Assembly: GCF_030849025.1 (NCBI RefSeq)
Contig: NZ_CP118224.1
Span: 2,725,001 to 2,789,000 of the forward strand
Origin: Oceanimonas pelagia
GTDB lineage: Bacteria > Pseudomonadota > Gammaproteobacteria > Enterobacterales > Aeromonadaceae
Direction: 5' to 3'
Length of the DNA stretch: 64,000 nucleotides
Shown here piece by piece: positions 49,265 through 58,492 of the stretch. Each line of letters starts with the position of its first letter. Position 1 is the first letter of the stretch. The position numbers and the translations under genes are program-made. The notes under the pieces are model-generated. The model searched no databases, was not told the origin of the DNA, and was given only the letters and a program-made list of their open reading frames with translations.

Positions 49265-49723
49265 TCAGCCTGCGCTGCGGCGCAGGCTTTCCGCTTCCAG
49301 ATGGCTGAAGATGGTCATCAGCTCGTCCCGGTTGCCCACCAGATCCGCCAGGGTGTAACCCTCCATCACCTGCAAGAACGCCTCCATCGCCTGCCCCAGG
49401 GCGTTCCTCAGCCGGCAGGCCGGCACCAGCTGACAGGCCGGACTGCCACAGTCAATGCCCCTGAGGTTGTGCTCCAGCAGCCGGATCACCCGACCCACAT
49501 TGATGTCTTTCGGCTCTTTAGCCAGGCGAATGCCGCCGTTCTTGCCGCGCAGGGCGTGAATGTAGCCTTCCCGCGCCAGCTGATTGATCACCTTGACCAT
49601 GTGATTGCGCGACACATCGTACAGTGCCGATACCCGGGCCACACTGGTGAGCTCGCCCCGCGGCAGGGTGGCCAGATACATCAGGGCCCGCAGGCCGAAG
49701 TCGGTATAGGTGGTCAGCTTCAT
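49265..49723 (-). CDS. nsrR: Nitric-oxide-sensing repressor NsrR (Rrf2 family)
   Basis: 152 residues. N-terminal winged helix (TDFGLRALMYLATLPRG; SRNHMVKVINQLAREGY; RGKNGGIRLAK) and the 2Fe-2S/4Fe-4S cysteines C92, C97, C103 in DCGSPACQLVPACRL, one residue offset from E. coli NsrR. NO destroys the cluster and frees target promoters. In E. coli nsrR is beside rnr; here it is instead between yfjD and motX, and a palindrome lies upstream. Confidence 0.95.
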   Translation of the reverse strand: MKLTTYTDFGLRALMYLATLPRGELTSVARVSALYDVSRNHMVKVINQLAREGYIHALRGKNGGIRLAKEPKDINVGRVIRLLEHNLRGIDCGSPACQLVPACRLRNALGQAMEAFLQVMEGYTLADLVGNRDELMTIFSHLEAESLRRSAG

Positions 49724-49782
49724 GGGTCACGGATCCGAGTGAGGGGCGAACATATATACATGATACACATTCATGCCCGGGC

Positions 49783-49797
49783 TGACATTAAATGTCA
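49783..49797. promoter_or_regulatory. Palindromic operator upstream of nsrR (TGACATT-A-AATGTCA)
   Basis: Perfect seven-base inverted repeat with a one-base centre, 60 bases before the nsrR ATG and 20 bases beyond the motX stop. NsrR sites are near-palindromes with a one-base centre (ATTT-N-AAAT cores), so this is a good candidate for autoregulation. A looser dyad covers 49749-49773. Confidence 0.55.
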
Positions 49798-49816
49798 TGC
49801 CAAAAGGCGACCGGGC

Positions 49817-50485
49817 TCAGTATAACAGCTGGTGGTTCAATGCCTTGACGGTGTGCGCCGGCATGCGCGCCGCCAGGCCCTGACTCAGGCGCTCCGCTTG
49901 CCGGTAGCGGCTTTTGTCATCGGTGACAATCTGCTTGAGCCACAAATAGGCCTGGGGATAGTCCAGCGGGCTGCCGGCCCCCTCCAGCAGCCAGGCGGCC
50001 CAGGTCAGCTGTGCCTTTTCCAGCCCCAGGCTGGCCGCTTCCTGCATCAGCGGCTCGGCCCGCTCCCGGTTTTGCTGCACCAGGGTGCCCGCATAATAGT
50101 AACGCCCCAGTTGCTCCAGGGCCGCGGGCAGTCCCTGGCGGGCCGCCGCCCACAGCATTTGCAGTCCCCGACGCGGCTCGGCGGGCACGCACACCCCCCA
50201 GGCCAGCATGTCGCCCCACAGAAACTGGTAGGACGGCAGCCGCAGGACCTCGGCCCGGGCCTCGATGTCCTGCACCAGCTGGCACTCATCCTGATCCCGC
50301 ACCCGCTGCAGGTGGCGGTTCTGGTTGATAAGCCCGATCAGCTCGCTTTCTTCGTACAGGGGCACGGCCTTGAGCCCGTCCAGATCCACCGCCAGGGTGG
50401 CAGGCGTGGCAGCATCCGTGGCCAGGGGCTCGGCCGCCGACACCGACAAACAACAGCACAGCAACAACAGGGGCAAACGCGTCAT
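49817..50485 (-). CDS. motX: Sodium-type polar flagellar motor protein MotX
   Basis: 222 residues with a signal peptide (MTRLPLLLLCCCLSVSA). ELIGLINQNRHLQRVRDQDECQLV (split: ELIGLINQNRHL, QRVRDQDECQLV), FLWGDMLAWGVCV and Sel1-like repeats GLPAALEQLGRYYYAGTLVQ and QEAASLGLEKAQ match Vibrio MotX closely. Cysteines C68-region and WGVCV pair as in the family. MotX forms the T-ring with MotY and anchors PomA/PomB stators in Na+-driven polar flagella. It is isolated from any flagellar cluster in this window. Confidence 0.9.
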   Translation of the reverse strand: MTRLPLLLLCCCLSVSAAEPLATDAATPATLAVDLDGLKAVPLYEESELIGLINQNRHLQRVRDQDECQLVQDIEARAEVLRLPSYQFLWGDMLAWGVCVPAEPRRGLQMLWAAARQGLPAALEQLGRYYYAGTLVQQNRERAEPLMQEAASLGLEKAQLTWAAWLLEGAGSPLDYPQAYLWLKQIVTDDKSRYRQAERLSQGLAARMPAHTVKALNHQLLY

Positions 50486-50538
50486 GGCTCCTCCTTTATG
50501 TGCCGGTTATCGGCCGGATCCGGCAAACATTAAGCGGC

Positions 50539-51342
50539 TCAGCCCTCGCCGTCCTTGACCCGGTTCCAGTAATGGTCCAGCTCTGCCAGCGAGCAGGCGC
50601 GGCTGTCCTTGCCATCGGCGGTGAGCAATTGCTCCACGGCGCGAAAACGGCGCTCGAACTTGTCGTTGGCCCGGCGCAACACGCTTTCTGGCTCCTGCTG
50701 AAGGTGACGCACCAGGTTGACGGTGGCGAACAACAGGTCCCCCAGCTCATCGGCGATACGATCTGCATCGCGCTCGGGACGGTTCACTTCCTCCATCACT
50801 TCGTCCAGCTCTTCCCGAATCTTGTCCACCACCGGTGGCAGCTCACGCCAGTCAAACCCAACGGCGGCGCAGCGCTTCTGGATTTTATGAGCCCGGGTCA
50901 GCGCCGGCAGCGCCAGGGGAATGTCATCCAGAGCACTGGTGGCCGCGGCATCGCGTGCCTTGCGCTCCCCGGACTTGGTGGCCTCCCAGTTGGCCTTGAT
51001 GGCGGCCTCGTCATCGAAACGGGCGTTGCCAAACACATGAGGATGGCGGCTGACCAGCTTGGCGCTGATGGCCTGCACCACATCGCCAAAATTGAAACGG
51101 GACTGCTCCTCGCCCAGGCGGGCGTAAAATACCACCTGAAACAGCAGATCCCCGAGCTCCCCGGGCAACTCGTCCCAGGCCCGGCGGGCAATGGTGTCGG
51201 CCACTTCGTAGGCTTCTTCCAGGGTATGCGGCACTATGCTGGCGAAGTCCTGTTTCAGATCCCAGGGGCAGCCGTTTTCCGGATCCCGCAACGCGGCCAT
51301 GATCGCCAGCAAATCGGTCAGCGAATAATGATGTTGTTCCAT
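50539..51342 (-). CDS. mazG: Nucleoside triphosphate pyrophosphohydrolase MazG
   Basis: 267 residues from the ATG at 51342 (MEQHHYSLTDLL), with AGGGAGA upstream. Duplicated MazG domains: CPWDLKQDFASIVPHTLEEAYEV and ELGDLLFQVVFYARLGEE in the first, KIREELDEVMEE and ELGDLLFATVNLVRHL in the second. It hydrolyses NTPs and is next to relA as in E. coli, where it may modulate (p)ppGpp effects. Confidence 0.96.
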   Translation of the reverse strand: MEQHHYSLTDLLAIMAALRDPENGCPWDLKQDFASIVPHTLEEAYEVADTIARRAWDELPGELGDLLFQVVFYARLGEEQSRFNFGDVVQAISAKLVSRHPHVFGNARFDDEAAIKANWEATKSGERKARDAAATSALDDIPLALPALTRAHKIQKRCAAVGFDWRELPPVVDKIREELDEVMEEVNRPERDADRIADELGDLLFATVNLVRHLQQEPESVLRRANDKFERRFRAVEQLLTADGKDSRACSLAELDHYWNRVKDGEG

Positions 51343-51386
51343 GTGTCTCCCTAGTGGGTAAGCCGTTGCCATAAAAGGGCGGCCAG

Positions 51387-53597
51387 CTACAGCCGCCGGG
51401 CTTCCAGAATGTCCGGCAGCTGGCTGATGCGGGCCAGGGTCCGGCTCAGGGTGTCGATGTTGTAGACTTCCAGCTCCATGTCGATGGTGGCGGTCTGCTG
51501 CTTGCGGTTGGAGCGGCTGTTGACCCCCATCACATTGATTTTTTCGTTGGCCAGTATGGTGGTGATGTCCCGCAACAGGCCGGAACGATCGTTGGCCACG
51601 ACCCGCAGCGTCAGCTGATAGCCGCCGCCGTTGTCTTCACCCCATACCGCCTCCACCACCCGCTCCGGATGCTGGGCGGTCAGCTCCTTGAGCTGATCAC
51701 AGTCGGATCTGTGAATGGAAATGCCCCGCCCCTGGGTGATAAAGCCGATGATCTCATCGCCGGGAATGGGCTGGCAGCAGCGGGCGGTATTGGTCAGCAG
51801 GTTGCCTACTCCCTGCACCACTATGTGGCCCCTGGGCTTGCTGTCCTGTTTTTTCGCGGCCTTCTGCTCCAGCTCGCGCAGCACCTGCTGATCCTGCTCG
51901 GCGTCGGTGGGCTTCTTGTGCTGGCTCTGCAGATGATTGAGCAGCTGGTTGATGCGCAGATCGCCCCCGCCGATGCCCGCCAGCAGGTCGTCCAGGCTGG
52001 TCACGTTAAAGCGCTCCAGCACTTTTTTGTCGACCTTGGCAAAGCTCAGCCCCAGCCGCTCCAGCTCCTTGTCGAGCAGTTCGCGCCCGGCCAGTATGTT
52101 CTTGTCCCTGTCCTGTTTCTTGAACCAGGTGGCCACCTTGGAGCGGGCCCGGGCGGTGCGCAGAAAGCCCTGGTTGGGGTTCATCCAGTCACGGCTGGGG
52201 TTGGGCTGCTTCTGGGTGATGATCTCCACCTGATCGCCGGTCTGCAGCTGATAGGTAAAGGGTACGATGCGACCGTCCACCTTGGCGCCGATGCAGCGGT
52301 GGCCCACCTGGCTGTGCACGTAATAGGCAAAGTCCAGGGGGGTGGCGCCGGCGGGCATGTCCACCACATCGCCCTTGGGGGTAAACACGTACACCCGGTC
52401 TTCAAACACCTGGCTGCGCAGCTCGTCCACCAGAGAGCCGCTTTCGGCCATGTCTTCCTGCCAGGCCAGCAGCTTTCTGAGCCAGGCGATCTTTTCCTCG
52501 AAACCACCCTGCCTGCCGCCGCCGGTGCCTTCCTTGTATTTCCAGTGGGCCGCCACCCCCAGCTCCGCATCCTGATGCATCTGATCGGTGCGGATCTGAA
52601 TCTCCACCGTCTTGCCCTCAGGGCCGATCACCACGGTGTGAATGGACTGGTAACCGTTGGGCTTGGGATTGGCAACATAGTCGTCGAATTCCCGCGGAAT
52701 GTGACGCCACTGGGTGTGCACTATGCCAAGCGCGGCGTAGCAGTCCTGCAGCCGGTGGGTCACCACCCGCACCGCGCGCACGTCAAACAGCTCGTCGAAG
52801 TCGAGGTTCTTTTTCTGCATCTTGCGCCAGATGCTGTAAATATGCTTGGGCCGGCCATAGACTTCGGCCTCCACCCCGGCCTCCTTCAGCGCCGCCTGCA
52901 GGGTAGCGACAAAATTGCTGATGTAGTCTTCCCGCGCCAGCCGCTTCTCATCCAGCAAGTGGGCAATGCGCTTGTAGGTGTCCGGGTGCAGATAGCGAAA
53001 CGACAGATCCTCCAGCTCCCATTTGAGCTGGCCGATACCCAGCCGGTTGGCCAGGGGCGCATAGATGTTGGCGATCTCCTTGGCCACCAGCACCCGGGTT
53101 TCCTCGTCGGCACGCTTGACCTCGCGCAGGCAGGTGATGCGCTCGGCCAGCTTGATCACCACGGCGCGCACGTCCTCTACCATGGCCAGCAACATGCGCC
53201 GCACCTTGTCGACCTGGGCTTCGTTACCCTTGTCGCCGTGCACGTGCTGCAGCGAGCGAATCGCCTCCATGTCGGCCACGCCCTGCAGCAGGCGGTGAAT
53301 GTTGTCACCGAAGTCCTCCCGCACCCGCTCCGGGCTCAGCGCTCCCTGCTCCACAAACGGATAAAGCAGGGCCGACGTCAGGGTGTCGGCATCCATGCTC
53401 AGGGTCAGCAGAATGCCGACCATTTCCACCCCCTGGGCATGCAGACGATCCCTTATCTGCTGACAGGGCTCCAGTCGCGCGCAGTATTCATACACCGCCT
53501 TCAGTTGCTCTCGCTCGTTGGCATCCAGCGGCAGTCCCTGGGCCCATTCGTCAAGAAAGAAAGTCGACTTGAGGTGAGTATCGCGCACTGAAACCAT
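51387..53597 (-). CDS. relA: (p)ppGpp synthetase I RelA
   Basis: 736 residues: degenerate HD hydrolase domain (the catalytic HD pair of SpoT is replaced in TSALLYPFVEQG), synthetase domain (GRPKHIYSIWRKMQKK; ANPKPNGYQSIHTVV; EIQIRTDQMHQDAELGVAAHW), TGS domain (VFTPKGDVVDMPAGATPLDFAY), a zinc-finger/RIS region with ARCCQPIPGDEI, and a C-terminal ACT domain. Monofunctional synthetase activated by stalled ribosomes. Ten bases separate it from rlmD. Confidence 0.97.
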   Translation of the reverse strand: MVSVRDTHLKSTFFLDEWAQGLPLDANEREQLKAVYEYCARLEPCQQIRDRLHAQGVEMVGILLTLSMDADTLTSALLYPFVEQGALSPERVREDFGDNIHRLLQGVADMEAIRSLQHVHGDKGNEAQVDKVRRMLLAMVEDVRAVVIKLAERITCLREVKRADEETRVLVAKEIANIYAPLANRLGIGQLKWELEDLSFRYLHPDTYKRIAHLLDEKRLAREDYISNFVATLQAALKEAGVEAEVYGRPKHIYSIWRKMQKKNLDFDELFDVRAVRVVTHRLQDCYAALGIVHTQWRHIPREFDDYVANPKPNGYQSIHTVVIGPEGKTVEIQIRTDQMHQDAELGVAAHWKYKEGTGGGRQGGFEEKIAWLRKLLAWQEDMAESGSLVDELRSQVFEDRVYVFTPKGDVVDMPAGATPLDFAYYVHSQVGHRCIGAKVDGRIVPFTYQLQTGDQVEIITQKQPNPSRDWMNPNQGFLRTARARSKVATWFKKQDRDKNILAGRELLDKELERLGLSFAKVDKKVLERFNVTSLDDLLAGIGGGDLRINQLLNHLQSQHKKPTDAEQDQQVLRELEQKAAKKQDSKPRGHIVVQGVGNLLTNTARCCQPIPGDEIIGFITQGRGISIHRSDCDQLKELTAQHPERVVEAVWGEDNGGGYQLTLRVVANDRSGLLRDITTILANEKINVMGVNSRSNRKQQTATIDMELEVYNIDTLSRTLARISQLPDILEARRL

Positions 53598-53606
53598 TGA
53601 GCGTCC

Positions 53607-54917
53607 TTAGCGTTCGAACAGCGCCATTGCCTCGCAATGGGGCGTGTGGGGAAACATATCTATCAGTCCGAGCCGGCCGAGGCGGTAGCCGGCGGCCAGC
53701 AGGATTTCGCTGTCCCGGGCCAGGGTGGCGGGGTTGCACGACACATACAGCAGCCGCTCGGGCGCCAGCTCGGCCAGATAGGGCATTACCCGCTCGGCAC
53801 CGGCCCGGCCGGGATCGATCAGCACTCGGTCAAAGCCTTCCGTGGCCCAGGGCTCGCCGGTAAAGTCGGCGGCCAGATCGGCCCGGTAAAAACGGGCCCG
53901 GCTCAGTTGGTTGTCTTCGGCATTGCCCCGGGCCTGCTCCACCATTTCCATCACTCCTTCCACCCCCACCACCGGGTGGCCGGCGGCCGCCAGGGGCAGA
54001 CAGAAGTTGCCGATGCCGCAGAACAAATCCAGTACCGGCATGCCCGGCTCGGGCGCCAGCCAGTCGATGGCCTGGTGCACCATGCCCTCATTGAGGGCAC
54101 CGTTGACCTGAATAAAGTCGCCGGGGGTAAAACAGAGCCGTAAATTATCTATCTGATAATAAAGCGGAAATGGAACATGTAAAGGGCGTCTGGCGGTATC
54201 ATCCTGCAAAAACAACGCCAGTGTGCGCGCCTGGGCAAAGGCCAGCAGGCTGTCCAGATCCGCCACCGGCAGGGTGCCGGTGTGGCGCAGCAGCAGGGCC
54301 ACGCCCTCGGCCGAGTCATAAAGCTCGAGATGGCCCAGCTGACGCAGGGCCCGCAGCCGGTTGAGCAACTGGCGCAACGGAGCGATCAGGCTCGAAAGCG
54401 CCGGCGTGAGCACACCGCAGTGCGCTATCTCCACCAGCTCGTGAGACTGGGGCTGGCGAAACCCCAGGGCCACGCCCTTGCCCTGGCGGCGAATGGCCAG
54501 CCGCGCCACCCGGCGATAGCCCTGGCCCTCACCGCTCAGCCATTCCGGCTCGGGCAGCGCATGAATGCCATGACGGGCAAACAGACCGGTCACCGCCTTG
54601 TGCTTGAGGGCGCGCTGGGCCGGGAGCGGCACCTGCTGCAGGTTGCAGCCGCCGCAGTCAGCGGCATGGCTGCAAAAGGGCCGGACCCGCTCGGGCGAGG
54701 CCTTGAGCACCTTCTGCAGGGTAGCGGTGGCGTAACGGCTGGTCTGGGTGGTCAGTTTTACCCGCACTTCCTCACCGGGCAGTACGCCGGCCACAAACAG
54801 CGGCTTGCCCTGGTGGCGGGCCACGCCCATGCCGTGGCCATTGAGTTCCAGAATGCGAATATCCAGCGGTGTCTGCGCCGGCACAGCGGGCTTTTTGACC
54901 TTGAAGAACTGAACCAT
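53607..54917 (-). CDS. rlmD: 23S rRNA (uracil-1939-C5)-methyltransferase RlmD
   Basis: 436 residues: TRAM domain (LDIRILELNGHGMGVARHQG), iron-sulfur cysteines in CSHAADCGGCNL and a later Cys, SAM-binding VLDLFCGIGNFCLPLA, and the catalytic cysteine in YVSCNPATLARD. Order mazG-relA-rlmD with barA divergent is the E. coli order. Confidence 0.97.
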   Translation of the reverse strand: MVQFFKVKKPAVPAQTPLDIRILELNGHGMGVARHQGKPLFVAGVLPGEEVRVKLTTQTSRYATATLQKVLKASPERVRPFCSHAADCGGCNLQQVPLPAQRALKHKAVTGLFARHGIHALPEPEWLSGEGQGYRRVARLAIRRQGKGVALGFRQPQSHELVEIAHCGVLTPALSSLIAPLRQLLNRLRALRQLGHLELYDSAEGVALLLRHTGTLPVADLDSLLAFAQARTLALFLQDDTARRPLHVPFPLYYQIDNLRLCFTPGDFIQVNGALNEGMVHQAIDWLAPEPGMPVLDLFCGIGNFCLPLAAAGHPVVGVEGVMEMVEQARGNAEDNQLSRARFYRADLAADFTGEPWATEGFDRVLIDPGRAGAERVMPYLAELAPERLLYVSCNPATLARDSEILLAAGYRLGRLGLIDMFPHTPHCEAMALFER

Positions 54918-54997
54918 AAAACGTGGAGCCCTCGAACCGGCTATGTCATCATAAGTCTACTGTCTTTTGAACGCGCATTGTCCCACATTAGCCCACT

Positions 54998-57694
54998 ATG
55001 ACCAAATACGGCCTGCGAGCCCGGGTACTGGCCTTTACCATTATTCCGACCCTGATCATCGGCATTTTGCTGGCCGGGTATTTCTCGGTAAACCGTTACC
55101 AGCAGCTGGAGGATGCGCTGATCCAGGAAGGGGTCAACGTCATCGAACCCCTGGCCCTGGCCAGCGAGCTGGCACTGTCCGGTCGCAACCGGGAAGCCCT
55201 CAACCGCCTGCTCAGCAACATTCACCGCAACAACAGCCCGCTGGTCAGCGCCATCGCCCTGTTCGACACCGAGGGCCGGCTGCTGGTGACCTCCAACTAC
55301 CACCGGGATTTCAACAGCCTGCGCCTGCCCGCCGGTGCCGGCATTCCCGCCGCCACCAGTGTGGAAACCGGCGAAGGCGGCATTATTCTGCGCACGCCGG
55401 TACTCACTGACACGGCCCGGGTCGACGCCCTGTGGGAGGAGTCCTCCACCCAGCCCCTGGGGTATGTGGCCATGCAGCTGACCGACGACTCGGCCATGCT
55501 GCTGCATTATCGCGATACCTTCTTTGCCGGCCTGATCGTGCTGCTGGGGGTGTGCGTGAGCGCCCTGTTCGGGGTCAGGCTGATCAAGGGGGTGTCCCAG
55601 CCCATCACCGATATGGTCAGCGCCGTCTACAAGATTCGGGAAGGCCGGCTCGATACCCGGGTGAGCGGCGAGTTCAGCGGCGAGCTGGAGATGCTTAAAA
55701 ACGGCATCAACGCCATGGCCAAGTCGTTGTCGGAATACCACGACGAAATGCAGCAGAACATCGATCAGGCCACCTCGGATCTGCGCGAAACCCTGGAACA
55801 GATCGAGATACAGAACATCGAGCTCGACATGGCCAAGAAGCGGGCCCAGGAAGCCGCCCGGGTCAAGACCGAGTTTCTGGCCAACATGTCCCACGAGCTG
55901 CGCACCCCGCTCAACGGCGTGATCGGCTTTGCCCGCCAGTTGCAAAAAACCAAGCTTACCGCCAACCAGCTCGACTACCTCAAGACCATCGAAAAATCGG
56001 CCCGAAACCTGCTCGGCATCATCAACGATATTCTCGACTTCTCCAAGCTGGAAGCGGGCAAGCTGAAAATGGAGCAGATCCCCTTTTCCCTGCGCGACAC
56101 CCTGCAGGAGGTGATGACCCTGCTGGCGCCCAGCGCCCACGACAAGGGGCTGGAGCTGTCCATGCGGGTGGATGCCGCGGTGCACGACAGCCTGGTGGGC
56201 GATCCGCTCAGGCTGCAGCAGGTGCTCAACAACCTGGTGGGCAACGCCATCAAATTTACCGAGCAGGGCAACGTGGACGTGCGGGTGGATGCCCGCCCCG
56301 CCAGCCTGCCCGAGCGCAGCGGGCTGTGCATTCACGTGCAGGATACCGGCATCGGCATTTCCGACAGCCAGCGCCGCCAGCTGTTTCAGGCCTTTAACCA
56401 GGCCGACTCCAGCATTTCCCGCCGCTATGGCGGCACCGGCCTCGGGCTGGTGATAACGCAAAAGCTGGTGCACCAGATGGCCGGTGACATCGAGCTTTAC
56501 TCCGAGCCGGGATCGGGGTCGGTGTTCAGCTTTACCCTGGAGCTGGACAAGGCCGCCCTGCCCCTGGCCGAGCCGCTGCCGCTGTCCGAGCTCAGCGGCA
56601 AGACGGTGCTCTATCAGGAAGAGGACGGCTTCAGCCGCCGCGCCACCAGCGCCCTGCTGCGGGAATGGGGCATGCAGGTGCTGTACGAGCCCTCGCCGGC
56701 ACAGCCGGTGGACGTGGCCCTGCTCGGCTTTGGCCCCCACGCCCTGCCCAGCCAGATCGAGCAGGAGCTCAAGCGTCAGCTCTCCTTCAACAACAAGACC
56801 ATCATACTGCTGAGCTCCACCGATCCCACCCTCAGCGACTCGCTGCTGGTGGCCGGCGCCAGTTATTGCCTGAGCAAGCCGGCCCATTACCAGAAGCTGG
56901 CCCAGGCCCTGACCGAGCAGCGCCGCCCCGCCGACGAGCCGGTGGCGCCCATCGCCCTGCCGCCGCCGGCCAGCCGCCGGCCGATGCGGGTGCTGGCGGT
57001 GGATGACAACCCGGCCAACCTCAAGCTGATCAGCGCCATGCTGGCCGAGCAGGTCAGCCAGGTGGACACCGGCCGCAACGGACGGGAGGCGCTCAATCTG
57101 GCCACCGCCAACCGCTACGACATCATTTTTATGGACATTCAGATGCCGGTGCTCGACGGCATTCAGGCCACGCAGGAAATTCGCCGCCAGGGCGGCCCCA
57201 ACGCCCGCACCCCCATTGTGGCGGTAACCGCCCACGCCATTGCCGGTGAGCGCGACCGGCTGCTGGGCCAGGGCATGGACGACTACCTGGCCAAGCCCAT
57301 CGATGAGGCCATATTGGCGCGCATTATCAATCACTTTGCCCGCAAGCCGGCGGCCAGCGGCCAGATCGACTGGCCCCAGGCGCTGCAACGGGCCGGCGGC
57401 AAGGACACACTGGCCCGGGAAATGCTGAGCCTGTTGCTGCACAGCTTTGACGAATTCAGGCCCCGGCTGAGTGCGGCCCTGGCGGGCAAACTGAAGGCCG
57501 AGGAGCTCTACGCGCCCCTGCACAAGCTGCACGGCGGCACTCTTTACTGCGGCGTGCCCCAGCTGCAGTCACTGCTGTCCGGGCTGGAGCAGGCGCTGCT
57601 CGACAAGCAACCGCTGGACACGCTGGAACCGGAATTGCTGGAGCTGGAAGAGCGTATCGAACAGATACGGGAAGAAGCGAAAGCTTTTTTGTGA
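54998..57694 (+). CDS. barA: Hybrid sensor histidine kinase BarA
   Basis: 898 residues: transmembrane helices near 9-30 and 175-193 around a periplasmic domain, HAMP (195-250), HisKA with H299 in NMSHELRTPLNG, HATPase (GGTGLGLVITQKL), a degenerate receiver (535-640), a true receiver with D713 in IIFMDIQMPVLDG, and HPt with H845 in LHKLHGGTLYCG. It drives UvrY/GacA and the Csr system in response to carboxylates. Divergent from rlmD; ends at a G-rich inverted repeat. Confidence 0.97.
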   Translation: MTKYGLRARVLAFTIIPTLIIGILLAGYFSVNRYQQLEDALIQEGVNVIEPLALASELALSGRNREALNRLLSNIHRNNSPLVSAIALFDTEGRLLVTSNYHRDFNSLRLPAGAGIPAATSVETGEGGIILRTPVLTDTARVDALWEESSTQPLGYVAMQLTDDSAMLLHYRDTFFAGLIVLLGVCVSALFGVRLIKGVSQPITDMVSAVYKIREGRLDTRVSGEFSGELEMLKNGINAMAKSLSEYHDEMQQNIDQATSDLRETLEQIEIQNIELDMAKKRAQEAARVKTEFLANMSHELRTPLNGVIGFARQLQKTKLTANQLDYLKTIEKSARNLLGIINDILDFSKLEAGKLKMEQIPFSLRDTLQEVMTLLAPSAHDKGLELSMRVDAAVHDSLVGDPLRLQQVLNNLVGNAIKFTEQGNVDVRVDARPASLPERSGLCIHVQDTGIGISDSQRRQLFQAFNQADSSISRRYGGTGLGLVITQKLVHQMAGDIELYSEPGSGSVFSFTLELDKAALPLAEPLPLSELSGKTVLYQEEDGFSRRATSALLREWGMQVLYEPSPAQPVDVALLGFGPHALPSQIEQELKRQLSFNNKTIILLSSTDPTLSDSLLVAGASYCLSKPAHYQKLAQALTEQRRPADEPVAPIALPPPASRRPMRVLAVDDNPANLKLISAMLAEQVSQVDTGRNGREALNLATANRYDIIFMDIQMPVLDGIQATQEIRRQGGPNARTPIVAVTAHAIAGERDRLLGQGMDDYLAKPIDEAILARIINHFARKPAASGQIDWPQALQRAGGKDTLAREMLSLLLHSFDEFRPRLSAALAGKLKAEELYAPLHKLHGGTLYCGVPQLQSLLSGLEQALLDKQPLDTLEPELLELEERIEQIREEAKAFL

Positions 57695-57748
57695 GAGTGA
57701 GGAGTGAAGGGTGAGGAGACGCCTCACTCCTGTCCCCTCACTCCTCAC
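57692..57748. repeat. G-rich/C-rich inverted repeat, GTGAGGAG-type (copy 6)
   Basis: G arm with GAGTGAGGAGTGAAGGGTGAG (about 57695-57715), C arm CCTCACTCCTGTCCCCTCAC and CTCCTCAC to 57748. It lies between the convergent 3' ends of barA and pdxJ. Same subtype as 14929-14983. Confidence 0.72.
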
Positions 57749-57754
57749 GAACGG

Positions 57755-58492
57755 TTAGACGCCCTGTCTGGCTTCGCGCAGCAGGCGCTTCATATCGCGT
57801 ACCGCCTGCTCCAGGCCGTCAAAGGCGGCCCGGGCGATGATGGCGTGGCCGATGTTCAGCTCCAGCATTTCCGGAATGGCGGCGATGGGTTTGACGTTGT
57901 GATAGTGCAGACCGTGGCCGCCGTTGACCTTGAGCCCGGCATCATGAGCATAGGAGGCGGAGGCGGCAATACGCTTGAGCTCCGCCAGTTGTTCGGCCTC
58001 GTCGGTGGCATCGGCATAGCGACCGGTGTGAATTTCAATGTAGGGCGCACCGGTGGCCACGGCGGCGTCGATCTGGGCCCGGTCGGCATCAATAAACAAC
58101 GACACCTTGATGCCCGCCTCACGCAGCCGGGTGACCGCCTCCGTGACCTTGCCGAGCTGGCCGGCCACGTCCAGACCACCCTCGGTGGTCACTTCCTCGC
58201 GCTTTTCCGGCACCAGGCAGACAAAAGCCGGCTTGATACGGCAGGCGATGTCGAGCATTTCCTCGGTCACCGCCATTTCCAGGTTCATTCTGGTCTGAAT
58301 GGTACCCGCCAGGATTTCCACGTCCCGGTCGGTAATGTGCCGGCGATCCTCGCGCAGGTGCACGGTAATGCCGTCGGCGCCGGCCTGCTCGGCAATGGCG
58401 GCGGCGTAGACCGGGTCCGGGTAACTGGTGCCCCGGGCATTGCGCAGCGTGGCGATATGGTCGATGTTCACACCCAAATACAGTTCACTCAC
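57755..58492 (-). CDS. pdxJ: Pyridoxine 5'-phosphate synthase PdxJ
   Basis: 245 residues. TIM barrel with [53 protein letters not shown] and [12 protein letters not shown]. Last step of DXP-dependent vitamin B6 synthesis. Overlaps recO by 8 bases. In E. coli acpS follows; here the next gene is barA on the other strand, so acpS is not in this locus. Confidence 0.98.
   Translation of the reverse strand: MSELYLGVNIDHIATLRNARGTSYPDPVYAAAIAEQAGADGITVHLREDRRHITDRDVEILAGTIQTRMNLEMAVTEEMLDIACRIKPAFVCLVPEKREEVTTEGGLDVAGQLGKVTEAVTRLREAGIKVSLFIDADRAQIDAAVATGAPYIEIHTGRYADATDEAEQLAELKRIAASASYAHDAGLKVNGGHGLHYHNVKPIAAIPEMLELNIGHAIIARAAFDGLEQAVRDMKRLLREARQGV

Noticed and set aside
50492-50517. Hairpin TGCCGG/CCGGCA between motX and mazG as a terminator
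   Set aside because: Thirteen-base loop and no T-tract; motX and mazG are co-directional, so it is not supported.
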